Of a stretch of DNA of 38,782 bases, positions 7,399 to 14,853 are shown in pieces. The stretch spans positions 1-38,782 of the forward strand of contig JBKECT010000051.1 in the NCBI GenBank assembly GCA_047974855.1. The letters are read 5' to 3'. Each line of letters starts with the position of its first letter. Within the stretch, counting starts at the first letter, position 1. The notes beneath the pieces were generated by a model that was given only the letters and a program-made list of their open reading frames with translations, was not told where the DNA came from and searched no databases. Both the position numbers and the translations under genes were made by a program. The stretch is from CAYNRG01 sp047974855 (GTDB lineage: Bacteria > Bacillota_I > Bacilli_A > Erysipelotrichales > Erysipelotrichaceae).

Positions 7399-7938
7399 TT
7401 ACTTAGCGAAAGGCATGCCCATTTCAGTAAGCAATTCCTTCGCCTCTTCGTTTGTGTTCGCTGTTGTAACAATAACAATATCCATTCCTCTTACTCGATT
7501 AACTTTATCAAAGTTAATTTCTGGGAAAATGATTTGTTCCTTAATACCAAGTGTGTAGTTTCCACGACCATCAAATGCCGTTTTGCTTACACCGTGAAAG
7601 TCACGTACACGAGGTAGTGAAATGTTAAATAACTTGTCTAAGAAGTTATACATTCTTTCTCCACGAAGTGTTACCTTGCACCCAATAGGCATTCCTTCAC
7701 GAAGTTTAAAGTTCGCAATGGATTTCTTTGCCTTAGTTACTACAGGTTTTTGTCCAGCAAGTTGTCCTAATTCAACAACTGCTTCATCTAATGCTTTTGG
7801 ATTTGCGATGGCATCACCAATACCAAGGTTAATTACAACTTTTTCAACCTTTGGACATTGCATTACAGTTTTATACTCGAATTTTTTCGTTAATGCTGGC
7901 ACAACACCAGTCTTATACTTCTCTAGAAGGCGACTCAT
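7399..7938 (-). CDS. rplE: 50S ribosomal protein L5
   Basis: L5 carries 5S rRNA into the central protuberance. The 179-residue product has NLGIGDAIANPKALDEAV, the loop KTKRSIANFKLREGMPIGCKVTLRG-like segment and the C-terminal GMDIVIVTTANTNEEAKELL. Its ATG overlaps the rplX stop by one base (TAATG), a sign of translational coupling. Confidence 0.97.
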   Translation of the reverse strand: MSRLLEKYKTGVVPALTKKFEYKTVMQCPKVEKVVINLGIGDAIANPKALDEAVVELGQLAGQKPVVTKAKKSIANFKLREGMPIGCKVTLRGERMYNFLDKLFNISLPRVRDFHGVSKTAFDGRGNYTLGIKEQIIFPEINFDKVNRVRGMDIVIVTTANTNEEAKELLTEMGMPFAK

Positions 7939-8258
7939 TAATTTTTACCTCCCTTAATTTCTTTTCCTGTTTTTTTATAAACACGGATTTTTTCATTCTT
8001 TTCCATTGTGTATCCTACACGGCTAACCGCTTTTGCTTTTGAATCATAAGCCATTACATTAGATACATGAATAGGAGCTGCCATTTCAGCAATTCCACCA
8101 TCTGGATTGGCTTGAGAAGGTTTAATTGTCTTCTTTTTCATGTTGACACCTTCTACAATAACTTGTTCTTTTTTAGGGAATACAGCAATTACATCCCCAA
8201 CAGTCCCTTTGTAGTGACCAGTGATAACTTTGACTTTATCGCCTTTTTTAATTTTCAT
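7938..8258 (-). CDS. rplX: 50S ribosomal protein L24
   Basis: L24 starts large-subunit assembly. The 106-residue product opens with the KOW motif (KKGDKVKVITGHYKGTVGDV) and continues VEGVNMKKKTIKPSQANPDGGI. The stop overlaps the rplE start by one base. Typical length. Confidence 0.96.
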   Translation of the reverse strand: MKIKKGDKVKVITGHYKGTVGDVIAVFPKKEQVIVEGVNMKKKTIKPSQANPDGGIAEMAAPIHVSNVMAYDSKAKAVSRVGYTMEKNEKIRVYKKTGKEIKGGKN

Positions 8259-8269
8259 CAGTCGACCTC

Positions 8270-8638
8270 CTACAATACTTCCGGTGCTAGAGAAACAATT
8301 TTCATGTATTCTCTTTCACGAAGTTCTCTTGCTACTGGACCAAAAATACGGGTCCCTCTTGGTGATTTATCATCTTTAATAATAACTGCTGCATTATCAT
8401 CAAATTTAATATAAGATCCATTTTCACGACGAACTGGATAAACTGTTCTTACCACAACCGCCTTAACCACATCACCTTTTTTAACAGTTCCACCTGGAGC
8501 TGCTTGTTTTACCGCACACACAACAACATCGCCGATACTTGCTGATTTGCGTACGCTACCACCTAAACAACGGATAACTAACAATTCTTTAGCACCGGTG
8601 TTATCAGCAACTTTTAATCTGCTTTCATTTTGAATCAT
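8270..8638 (-). CDS. rplN: 50S ribosomal protein L14
   Basis: L14 lies at the subunit interface and is the docking site of the silencing factor RsfS in other bacteria. The 122-residue product begins MIQNESRLKVADNTGAKELL and has RGTRIFGPVARELRE and the C-terminal MKIVSLAPEVL. A full AAGGAGGAG ribosome binding site precedes the ATG. Confidence 0.97.
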   Translation of the reverse strand: MIQNESRLKVADNTGAKELLVIRCLGGSVRKSASIGDVVVCAVKQAAPGGTVKKGDVVKAVVVRTVYPVRRENGSYIKFDDNAAVIIKDDKSPRGTRIFGPVARELREREYMKIVSLAPEVL

Positions 8639-8658
8639 CTTTCTTCTCCTCCTTGTGC

Positions 8659-8922
8659 TTAAAGAATTACAGCTTTTTCAACGATCTTAACAAGGCGGAA
8701 ACGCTTATCCTTTGATAATGGACGTGTTTCCATAATCTCAACGATGTCTCCCATTTTTGCCTCATTATTTTCATCATGAGCTTTAAATTTCTTTGAATAT
8801 TTTACTCGTTTTGAGTACAATGCATGACTTTTGTTTGTTGCAACTTCAACAGTAATTGTTTTTTCCATTTTATCTGAAACAACTTTACCACGCAGTACTT
8901 TACGTTTAGATCTTTCTTCCAT
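8659..8922 (-). CDS. rpsQ: 30S ribosomal protein S17
   Basis: S17 is a primary 16S rRNA-binding OB-fold protein. The 87-residue product has RKVLRGKVVSDKMEKTITVEV, then YSKRVKYSKKFKAHDENNEAKMGD and RPLSKDKRFRLVKIVEKA. It follows rpmC by 12 nt. Confidence 0.97.
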   Translation of the reverse strand: MEERSKRKVLRGKVVSDKMEKTITVEVATNKSHALYSKRVKYSKKFKAHDENNEAKMGDIVEIMETRPLSKDKRFRLVKIVEKAVIL

Positions 8923-8934
8923 AATTAGACCCTC

Positions 8935-9135
8935 CTACTTCGCATCACTAAGCTGGCGCTCAGTCATGATTGTCTTTATTCTTGCAATGGTTTTCTTAAT
9001 TTCTCTCATGCGAGAAGCATCTTCCAATTGCCCTGTAGCCTGTTGAAAGCGTAAGTTGAATAGTTCTTCTTTTAAAGAATCAATACTCTTTAGCAATTCT
9101 TCATTGCTTGTTTCACGAATTTCTTTAACGTTCAT
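8935..9135 (-). CDS. rpmC: 50S ribosomal protein L29
   Basis: L29 is a two-helix protein at the tunnel exit and part of the binding site for SRP and trigger factor. The 66-residue product starts MNVKEIRETSNEELLKSIDSL and has the conserved LFNLRFQQATGQLEDASRMR. It begins in the base next to the rplP stop codon, and its ribosome binding site lies inside the rplP end. Confidence 0.97.
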   Translation of the reverse strand: MNVKEIRETSNEELLKSIDSLKEELFNLRFQQATGQLEDASRMREIKKTIARIKTIMTERQLSDAK

Positions 9136-9555
9136 CTATTTCTCCTCCTCACCTTTCTTCACAAATCTTGTTTTAACTGGTAATTTATGTGATGCAAGGC
9201 GCAGTGCCTCACGAGCCACTTCTTCTTTTACCCCTGCAATTTCGAATAATACCCGTCCTGGTTGAACAACGGCAACCCATCCTTCAGGTGCCCCTTTCCC
9301 AGATCCCATACGAACTTCAAGAGGTTTCTTTGTAATCGCTAAGTGAGGGAAAATTTTAATCCAAACTTTACCACCACGATTCATATAACGAGTCATCGCA
9401 ATACGAGCTGACTCAATTTGTCGGTTTGTTACATATGCACCCTGTTCCGCAACCAATCCAAACTCTCCAAAAGCAACACTACGTCCTGCTTTTGAGCGTC
9501 CTTCATAAGATTGACGGTGAGGTCTTCTGTATTTCGTTCTCTTCGGCATTAACAT
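9136..9555 (-). CDS. rplP: 50S ribosomal protein L16
   Basis: L16 contacts the A-site tRNA elbow in the large subunit. The 139-residue product starts MLMPKRTKYRRPHRQS and carries AFGEFGLVAEQGAYVTNRQIESARIA and GSGKGAPEGWVAVV. The first ATG is 9 nt from GGAGG; the second, two codons on, would also be possible. It nearly abuts rpsC (2 nt). Confidence 0.97.
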   Translation of the reverse strand: MLMPKRTKYRRPHRQSYEGRSKAGRSVAFGEFGLVAEQGAYVTNRQIESARIAMTRYMNRGGKVWIKIFPHLAITKKPLEVRMGSGKGAPEGWVAVVQPGRVLFEIAGVKEEVAREALRLASHKLPVKTRFVKKGEEEK

Positions 9556-9557
9556 AA

Positions 9558-10328
9558 TTAATTACCTCCCTTTGAATCATCACTCGCTTTAGCTTCTGGT
9601 TTTTTTGCTGCATTAGGGCGACGGTCATTGTTACGAGGACGGCGATCACGCGTAGGCATTTTAGCCGCTTCAGGTTCTTTTACCATTTGTCCTGGCAACA
9701 CTTCACCACGACAAACCCAAACCTTTACTCCTAACTTTCCAAATGTTGTATCCGCTTCTACCCAAGCATAATCAATGTCCGAGCGAAGTGTATGTAGAGG
9801 AACAACTCCCTCAGAATAACCTTCTCCACGAGCAATATCTGCACCACCTAGACGACCTGATACTAATGTTTTAATTCCTTTAGCACCAGAACGCATTGTT
9901 TGTTGAATTGCTTTCTTTTGAGTGATTCTAAATGATTGACGGTTTTCAAGTTGCTCTGCAATTTTTCTTGCTACTAAGTAAGCATCTAAATCTGGATTTG
10001 CAACTTCAATTACATCAATTTTAACTTCTTTTCCACTAGTAAGTTTTGCTAATTTCTTTTTTAAAGATACTAATTTATCTTCACCTTTTTCAGTTTTTCC
10101 AACTAAAACTCCAGGACGAGCTGCACGAAGAATGATTTTAACTTCATTAGAAGTACGTTCAATTTCAATTCTTGATACATAAGCGTCATGTAATTCTTTA
10201 GTTAAAAACTCACGAATTTTAACGTCCTCAATTAATAGATTCCCGTATTCTTTTTCCGCATACCATCTTGATTCCCAGTCGCGAATAACACCAACACGTA
10301 ATCCAATAGGACTGACTTTTTGACCCAT
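9558..10328 (-). CDS. rpsC: 30S ribosomal protein S3 with a C-terminal extension
   Basis: S3 forms part of the mRNA entry tunnel and its helicase-like surface. The 256-residue product starts MGQKVSPIGLRVGVIRDWES, has the KH-domain region and RGEGYSEGVVPLHTLRSDIDYAW. Common Firmicute S3 is about 218 residues. Here about 38 further residues follow, rich in Arg, Asn, Lys and Ala (MPTRDRRPRNNDRRPNAAKK) and ending acidic/polar, which looks disordered. The extension is uninterrupted coding sequence and ends 2 nt before rplP, so it is not a frameshift. Confidence 0.96.
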   Translation of the reverse strand: MGQKVSPIGLRVGVIRDWESRWYAEKEYGNLLIEDVKIREFLTKELHDAYVSRIEIERTSNEVKIILRAARPGVLVGKTEKGEDKLVSLKKKLAKLTSGKEVKIDVIEVANPDLDAYLVARKIAEQLENRQSFRITQKKAIQQTMRSGAKGIKTLVSGRLGGADIARGEGYSEGVVPLHTLRSDIDYAWVEADTTFGKLGVKVWVCRGEVLPGQMVKEPEAAKMPTRDRRPRNNDRRPNAAKKPEAKASDDSKGGN

Positions 10329-10343
10329 TTCTTGAACCCCTTC

Positions 10344-10676
10344 CTATCGCTCTTCAACCACAACTGTAATGTGGCTTGTGCGCTTTAATATTTGTGAAGC
10401 ATTCCCTTTAGCACGAGGCATAAAACGCTTCATTGTCATCCCTTCATCGGCATAACATGCTTTCACATACAATTTTGATTCATCTAATTGATGATTGTTA
10501 GTTGCATTGTGAATTGCTGACTTCAATGTTTTTCCAACGGCTACCGCTGCATGGTTTGGTGTGAATTTTAAAATCGCAGTTGCTTCTTCAACATTTTTAC
10601 CACGAACTAAATCCAATACCAAACGCACTTTACGAGGAGCGATACGCACTGTTTTTGCTGTTGCTTTTACTTCCAT
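10344..10676 (-). CDS. rplV: 50S ribosomal protein L22
   Basis: L22 lines the peptide exit tunnel with its beta hairpin. The 110-residue product starts MEVKATAKTVRIAPRKVRLV and ends MPRAKGNASQILKRTSHITV, both typical. It sits between rpsS and rpsC with short gaps. Confidence 0.97.
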   Translation of the reverse strand: MEVKATAKTVRIAPRKVRLVLDLVRGKNVEEATAILKFTPNHAAVAVGKTLKSAIHNATNNHQLDESKLYVKACYADEGMTMKRFMPRAKGNASQILKRTSHITVVVEER

Positions 10677-10688
10677 TACTTTTCCCTC

Positions 10689-10958
10689 CTACGCTTTCTT
10701 ATCGTCGCCATGACCACCATACTTACGTGTCAAGACGAATTCACCAAGTTTATGTCCAACCATGTCTTCTGTTACATACACAGGGACATGCTCTTTACCA
10801 TTGTGGACTGCAAATGTGTGTTCAACGAAACTTGGGAAAATTGTTGAACGGCGTGACCATGTTTTGATCACTTCTTTTTTACCAGAAGCATTTAATGCTT
10901 CAACTTTTTTCATTAAGTGGTCATCACAAAATGGACCCTTCTTTAAACTACGTGTCAT
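10689..10958 (-). CDS. rpsS: 30S ribosomal protein S19
   Basis: S19 pairs with S13 in the head. The 89-residue product begins MTRSLKKGPFCDDHLMKKVE and has the conserved RRSTIFPSFVEHTFAVHNGKEHVPVYV and GHKLGEFVLTRKYGGHG. The length is close to the usual 92. Confidence 0.97.
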   Translation of the reverse strand: MTRSLKKGPFCDDHLMKKVEALNASGKKEVIKTWSRRSTIFPSFVEHTFAVHNGKEHVPVYVTEDMVGHKLGEFVLTRKYGGHGDDKKA

Positions 10959-10979
10959 CTATTTTTCCTATCCTTTCGT

Positions 10980-11813
10980 TTATTTGCCCTTACGGCCTCT
11001 TACAATATATTTAGAACTTTGTTTTTTCTTCTTACGAGTTTTAACACCCATTGCTTTTTTGCCCCAAGGTGTCATTGGTGATTTGCGTCCAATTGGAGAA
11101 CGTCCTTCTCCCCCTCCATGAGGGTGATCATTCGGGTTCATTACTGATCCACGAACTGTCGGACGAATACCCATCCAACGAGAACGACCCGCTTTACCAA
11201 TGTTTACTAAGCTATAGTCTTCATTTCCTACTGTTCCGATAGTTGCTCGACAGTTTCCTAAAATTTTTCTAACTTCTCCAGACGTTAAACGAACCGTTAC
11301 ATAACGATCTTCAATCCCCAGAATTTGAGCTGAACATCCAGCGCTACGTGCAAGCTGTCCACCCTTACCAGGCTTTAATTCAACGTTATGCACAACTGTA
11401 CCCTCTGGCATATTTCTCATCTCTAAAGCATTTCCTACTTTAATATCTGTTACTTCTCCAGAAACAACTGTTTGTCCAACAGTTAATCCCTTAGGAGCTA
11501 TAATGTATCTTTTTTCTCCATCTGCATAATGCAATAGTGCAATGTTTGCAGAACGGTTTGGATCGTACTCAATGGTTGCCACTGTTGCAGGTACTGTATC
11601 CTTGTTTCTCTTAAAATCGATTAGACGATATTGGCGTTTGTGCCCTCCACCTTGATGGCGAGTTGTAATACGTCCATTGTTGTTTCTTCCACCTTTTTTA
11701 CTTAGAGCTACTGTCAACGATCTCTCTGGAGTCGATGTTGTAATCTCCTCATAAGTTAAGGTTGTCATCCCACGGCGACCAGGCGTCGTTGGTTTGTACT
11801 TCTTAATACCCAT
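10980..11813 (-). CDS. rplB: 50S ribosomal protein L2
   Basis: L2 is needed for subunit association and peptidyl transfer. The 277-residue product starts MGIKKYKPTTPGRRGMTTL and has GRNNNGRITTRHQGGGHKRQY, the conserved MNPNDHPHGGGEGRSPIGR loop near the catalytic centre and a basic C-terminus. A 62-nt gap, larger than most here, separates it from rplW and shows only a weak 5-bp hairpin. Confidence 0.98.
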   Translation of the reverse strand: MGIKKYKPTTPGRRGMTTLTYEEITTSTPERSLTVALSKKGGRNNNGRITTRHQGGGHKRQYRLIDFKRNKDTVPATVATIEYDPNRSANIALLHYADGEKRYIIAPKGLTVGQTVVSGEVTDIKVGNALEMRNMPEGTVVHNVELKPGKGGQLARSAGCSAQILGIEDRYVTVRLTSGEVRKILGNCRATIGTVGNEDYSLVNIGKAGRSRWMGIRPTVRGSVMNPNDHPHGGGEGRSPIGRKSPMTPWGKKAMGVKTRKKKKQSSKYIVRGRKGK

Positions 11814-11875
11814 GTTTAATGGTCCTCCTTACGCATTTTTCCGGAAATAGCGTTATTCTTCCGATATGTTTTTAA

Positions 11876-12157
11876 TTAATCAAATAATTTAATATCTTGT
11901 CCTTCAGGCAATTTTACAATTGCTTTACGGATTGCGCTTGTTTGTCCTACGTATTTTCCAACACGTTTTTTCTTTGGACGACAATTTAAGATATTGACTT
12001 GTTCTACTCGAACATCAAAGATTGTTTCTATTGCTTGACGAACTTGAGTTTTGTTTGTCCCTTTTGCAACTTCAAATGTAATTTTATTGTCACTGTCCAT
12101 CATTTTCATTGTTTTCTCAGTGATGATTGGACGAATAATAATATCTCTTGGATTCAT
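11876..12157 (-). CDS. rplW: 50S ribosomal protein L23
   Basis: L23 is the main docking site for trigger factor and SRP at the tunnel exit. The 93-residue product begins MNPRDIIIRPIITEKTMKMM and has the FEVAKGTNKTQVRQAIETIF helix. Its start overlaps the rplD stop by one base (TAATG). Confidence 0.97.
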   Translation of the reverse strand: MNPRDIIIRPIITEKTMKMMDSDNKITFEVAKGTNKTQVRQAIETIFDVRVEQVNILNCRPKKKRVGKYVGQTSAIRKAIVKLPEGQDIKLFD

Positions 12158-12786
12158 TATGCAAGAACCTCCCCTGCTTTTTGTGCAGCAGCTTCAGTAA
12201 GAACAATGTGGTCTGCATTGGATACATCGTAAACGTTTAATCCTTCAACCGTCAGCATCATCGCATTTGGAATGTTTCTCATTGATAAGAACGCATTGTC
12301 AAATTCTTCTGCAATATCAACCACAAATAAAGTTTTTCTTTCTAAGTTGAAAGCCTTCATTAGTTCTACAAAGCTTTTTGTTTTAATCGCTTCAAATTTC
12401 ATTGATTCAAGTACAGTGCATTGTTTTTCTAACAATTTAGCACTCAGCACTGAACGTAAAGCTAAGCGACGAACTTTACGATTTAATTTGTAGGCATAGC
12501 TTCTTGGTGTTGGACCAAAAGCAATTCCTCCACCTCTCCATTGAACCGCACGGATTGACCCTTGACGAGCGCGACCAGTTCCTTTTTGACGGAAAGGTTT
12601 CTTTCCTCCCCCTGCTACTTCTCTACGTGTTTTTGTTTTATGTGTTCCTTGACGCAAACTTGCTTGTTGCATCACAATCGCATCAAACATAGCTTGTTGA
12701 TTTGGTTCAATGCCAAATACTGCGTCTGCTAAGTCCATTTGTTTTACGACTTTAGCATCTTGGCTATATACATCTACCTTTGACAT
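12157..12786 (-). CDS. rplD: 50S ribosomal protein L4
   Basis: L4 reaches into the exit tunnel and, in gamma-proteobacteria, also autoregulates the S10 operon. The 209-residue product has the extended basic loop GTHKTKTRREVAGGGKKPFRQ, KGTGRARQGSIRAVQWRGGG and FGPTPRSYAYKLNRKVRRLA. It follows rplC by 3 nt. Confidence 0.97.
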   Translation of the reverse strand: MSKVDVYSQDAKVVKQMDLADAVFGIEPNQQAMFDAIVMQQASLRQGTHKTKTRREVAGGGKKPFRQKGTGRARQGSIRAVQWRGGGIAFGPTPRSYAYKLNRKVRRLALRSVLSAKLLEKQCTVLESMKFEAIKTKSFVELMKAFNLERKTLFVVDIAEEFDNAFLSMRNIPNAMMLTVEGLNVYDVSNADHIVLTEAAAQKAGEVLA

Positions 12787-12789
12787 TTT

Positions 12790-13530
12790 CTATTCCTCCT
12801 CTTGAACAGCCTCAACTGCCGCCGCTACCTCTTCAGAGACAACCGGTGTTGGTGCTGATGCATAATTAATTAATTCTTTTGCAGGAACTTGTTTCACTCC
12901 CTTAACTGTTGTTTTAATAAGTACTAAACCACGTTTCGGCCCTGGAATGTTCCCTTTTACTAACATATAGTTGTTTTCTACATCAACTTTAATCACTTCT
13001 AGATTTTGGTTAGTCGTTGTGAAATGACCTTCTTGTCCAGCCATTACTGTTCCTTTGTCAATTCCTCCCTTACGAGAAGTAATCCCCGTAGTTGCAAGTG
13101 ACCCGATGTGTCTGTGATGTCCTGACCCATGTGATTTTGGCCCAATCTTCGCATTGTTACGAACAATTGTCCCCATGAATCCTTTACCTTTACTTACTCC
13201 TGTCACATCTACAATATCACCAGCGGAAAAGATATCAACTGCTACTGTACTTCCAACTTCCAAATCCATCATTTCATTTCCACGAACTTCGCGGACAAAA
13301 CGCTTTGGAGCTGTTCCAGCTTTTTGAGCATGACCGATTTCCGGTCTAGTTGCTCTTGATTCCTTTACGTCCTCAAATCCCAACTGAACCGCTTCATATC
13401 CATCATTCTCTTGAGTTTTCTTTTGCATAACTACATTCGGTGTTATTCCTACTACAGAAACTGGAATTAAAATTCCATCTGTCGTAAACACTTGAGTCAT
13501 ACCTAATTTACGTCCTAATATTCCTTTCAT
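12790..13530 (-). CDS. rplC: 50S ribosomal protein L3 with a C-terminal extension
   Basis: L3 reaches toward the peptidyl transferase centre. The 246-residue product starts MKGILGRKLGMTQVFTTDG and has KGKGFMGTIVRN, the SHGSGHHRHIGSL loop and NYMLVKGNIPGPKRGLV. The usual length is about 209. The last 35 or so residues (from about KELINYASAPTPVV onward) form an extra Ala-, Val- and Glu-rich acidic tail. The extension is open reading frame up to 3 nt before rplD. Confidence 0.96.
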   Translation of the reverse strand: MKGILGRKLGMTQVFTTDGILIPVSVVGITPNVVMQKKTQENDGYEAVQLGFEDVKESRATRPEIGHAQKAGTAPKRFVREVRGNEMMDLEVGSTVAVDIFSAGDIVDVTGVSKGKGFMGTIVRNNAKIGPKSHGSGHHRHIGSLATTGITSRKGGIDKGTVMAGQEGHFTTTNQNLEVIKVDVENNYMLVKGNIPGPKRGLVLIKTTVKGVKQVPAKELINYASAPTPVVSEEVAAAVEAVQEEE

Positions 13531-13549
13531 GATGCCTCCTCAATCTTTC

Positions 13550-13861
13550 TTACAATTTGATTTCGATATCTACACCACTTGGCAAATCCAAACGACTTAA
13601 TGCGTCGATCGTTTCTGCACTTGGTCCGATAATCTCAATCAAACGTTTATGTGTTCTAACTTCAAATTGTTCACGTGCATCTTTGTATTTGTGAACCGCA
13701 CGTAATACTGTAACCACTTGTTTTTCTGTTGGTAGTGGTACTGGTCCAACGATCTTTTTAGCTCCGTGATTTGTAGCAGTTGAGACAATCTTCTCACTTG
13801 CTTGATCCAAGCTTCTGTGTTCGTAAGCTTTCAAACGAATTCTTACTGAATTTTTTGCCAT
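13550..13861 (-). CDS. rpsJ: 30S ribosomal protein S10
   Basis: S10 is a 30S head protein and the partner of NusB in antitermination. The 103-residue product has VRIRLKAYEHRSLDQASEKI, VPLPTEKQVVTVLRAVHKYK and the TIDALSRLDLPSGVDIEIKL end. It is the first gene of the cluster, with AGGAGGAAAATTTC before its ATG and a leader of about 120 nt running back to a strong promoter. Confidence 0.98.
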   Translation of the reverse strand: MAKNSVRIRLKAYEHRSLDQASEKIVSTATNHGAKKIVGPVPLPTEKQVVTVLRAVHKYKDAREQFEVRTHKRLIEIIGPSAETIDALSRLDLPSGVDIEIKL

Positions 13862-13983
13862 GAAATTTTCCTCCTCTATTTCACTTGCCTTGCGACAATT
13901 CGCTCGGTGAGAATACCCCAGCTTCCACTATCTTGACAACGTCTTTCAGTGTGCCGACAACCTCCCACGTCCATGCGTGTGCT
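13862..13983 (-). promoter_or_regulatory. Structured 5' leader of the S10 operon
   Basis: The leader between the predicted start site near 13982 and rpsJ is richer in G and C than the surrounding spacers and can form several small hairpins. These are CACG/CGTG at 13966-13979, a two-part stem CACT/AGTG at 13926-13951 with an inner GAC/GTC, and TTGTC/GGCAA with a GCAA tetraloop at 13885-13898, just before the ribosome binding site. Ribosomal operons often carry such autoregulatory leaders. Which protein would bind this one is not evident. Confidence 0.5.
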
Positions 13984-13988
13984 TGAAT

Positions 13989-14017
13989 ATAATAACACTT
14001 CTAAAAGCCTATTGCAA
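13989..14017 (-). promoter_or_regulatory. Sigma-A promoter of the S10-spc-alpha cluster
   Basis: The minus strand reads TTGCAA (14017-14012), exactly 17 bp, then TATTAT (13994-13989). It is the only good promoter upstream of rpsJ and points into the cluster. The rest of the 13,862-14,146 gap up to the + strand hydrolase is AT-rich. Confidence 0.85.
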
Positions 14018-14146
14018 GGACTTTTTCCATTTTTTTACAGACTTTCAACTTTCATTAATTTTATCGCTATTTATTTAATTTTTTTACCTTTTTCACTACC
14101 TTAATTCCTATTTTTGTACTAGAATAGAAAAGAACGGAGGTTTCCT

Positions 14147-14827
14147 ATGAACTTACTCTCATTTTTTGATAAAAAGGACAAAAATATAGCCCTTGTGTGT
14201 ATCCATGGTTTTGGAAGATCTCAAAGTCATGAATATGATTCCTTTAAAATTGCTTTACCCAACTACAACATCATCGCCCCAAACCTGTATAATCTGGAGG
14301 ATGAAACGGATGACGACTGGGCAAGGTGGCTTTCTAAAGCAGAACGTGTTTTAGACCAGTTAGCCAGTGAAGGCAAGAGTATCTACTTAATTGGTTATTC
14401 AATGGGGGGGGTTATCGCAACTTACTTCTCTAATAAACCTAATGTAAAAAAACTTGTTTTATTAGCTCCTGCTTTTGAATACATCACTTTAGCTAATGCT
14501 TTAGGTGCCGTTGGGGTCTTGTTAGGAAATAAGAAAAAAGAAGAAAGCACACCCTCTCTCCCACAAAACTTCACCCTTGCTTTTACCAATCTTGTTAATC
14601 ACTGTAAAGATAGTGCAAAAAACATCACTATTCCAACCCTAATGATTCACGGCTCTGATGACCCTACAATATCGCCATCAACCAGCCGCAAATATTTTGA
14701 CAGAATTCCAGCAGAAAAAAAACACCTCTGTATTATCGAAGGTGTTGAACATCACATTCTAAGTCACGAAACAGAAGGTACTTTAGTAACAGAGCTTATC
14801 CGCTCTTTCATTGAAGAAAAATTTTAA
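14147..14827 (+). CDS. Alpha/beta-hydrolase, carboxylesterase-like
   Basis: A 226-residue cytoplasmic hydrolase with the complete alpha/beta fold signature: the oxyanion-hole HGFG (20-23), the nucleophile elbow GYSMGG with Ser85, an acid in HGSDDP (Asp172 likely) and a histidine in VEHHIL (His202 or His203). The size and motif spacing resemble small Gram-positive carboxylesterases of the Est30/YvaK type. The substrate cannot be told. CGGAGG lies 6 nt before the ATG, and a weak TAGAAT -10 lies at 14120-14125. It is the only + strand gene of this block and converges on the oxidoreductase gene. Confidence 0.85.
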   Translation: MNLLSFFDKKDKNIALVCIHGFGRSQSHEYDSFKIALPNYNIIAPNLYNLEDETDDDWARWLSKAERVLDQLASEGKSIYLIGYSMGGVIATYFSNKPNVKKLVLLAPAFEYITLANALGAVGVLLGNKKKEESTPSLPQNFTLAFTNLVNHCKDSAKNITIPTLMIHGSDDPTISPSTSRKYFDRIPAEKKHLCIIEGVEHHILSHETEGTLVTELIRSFIEEKF

Positions 14828-14853
14828 AGCTTAATTTAATTAAGCTTTTTTAT
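14826..14853 (+). terminator. Terminator shared by two convergent genes
   Basis: An almost perfect 11-bp stem (arms 14826-14836 and 14838-14848) is followed on the + strand by a T-run. It overlaps the stop codons of both the hydrolase (14825-14827) and the oxidoreductase (14840-14842). On the minus strand the T-run is poorer, so termination may be asymmetric. Confidence 0.8.
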
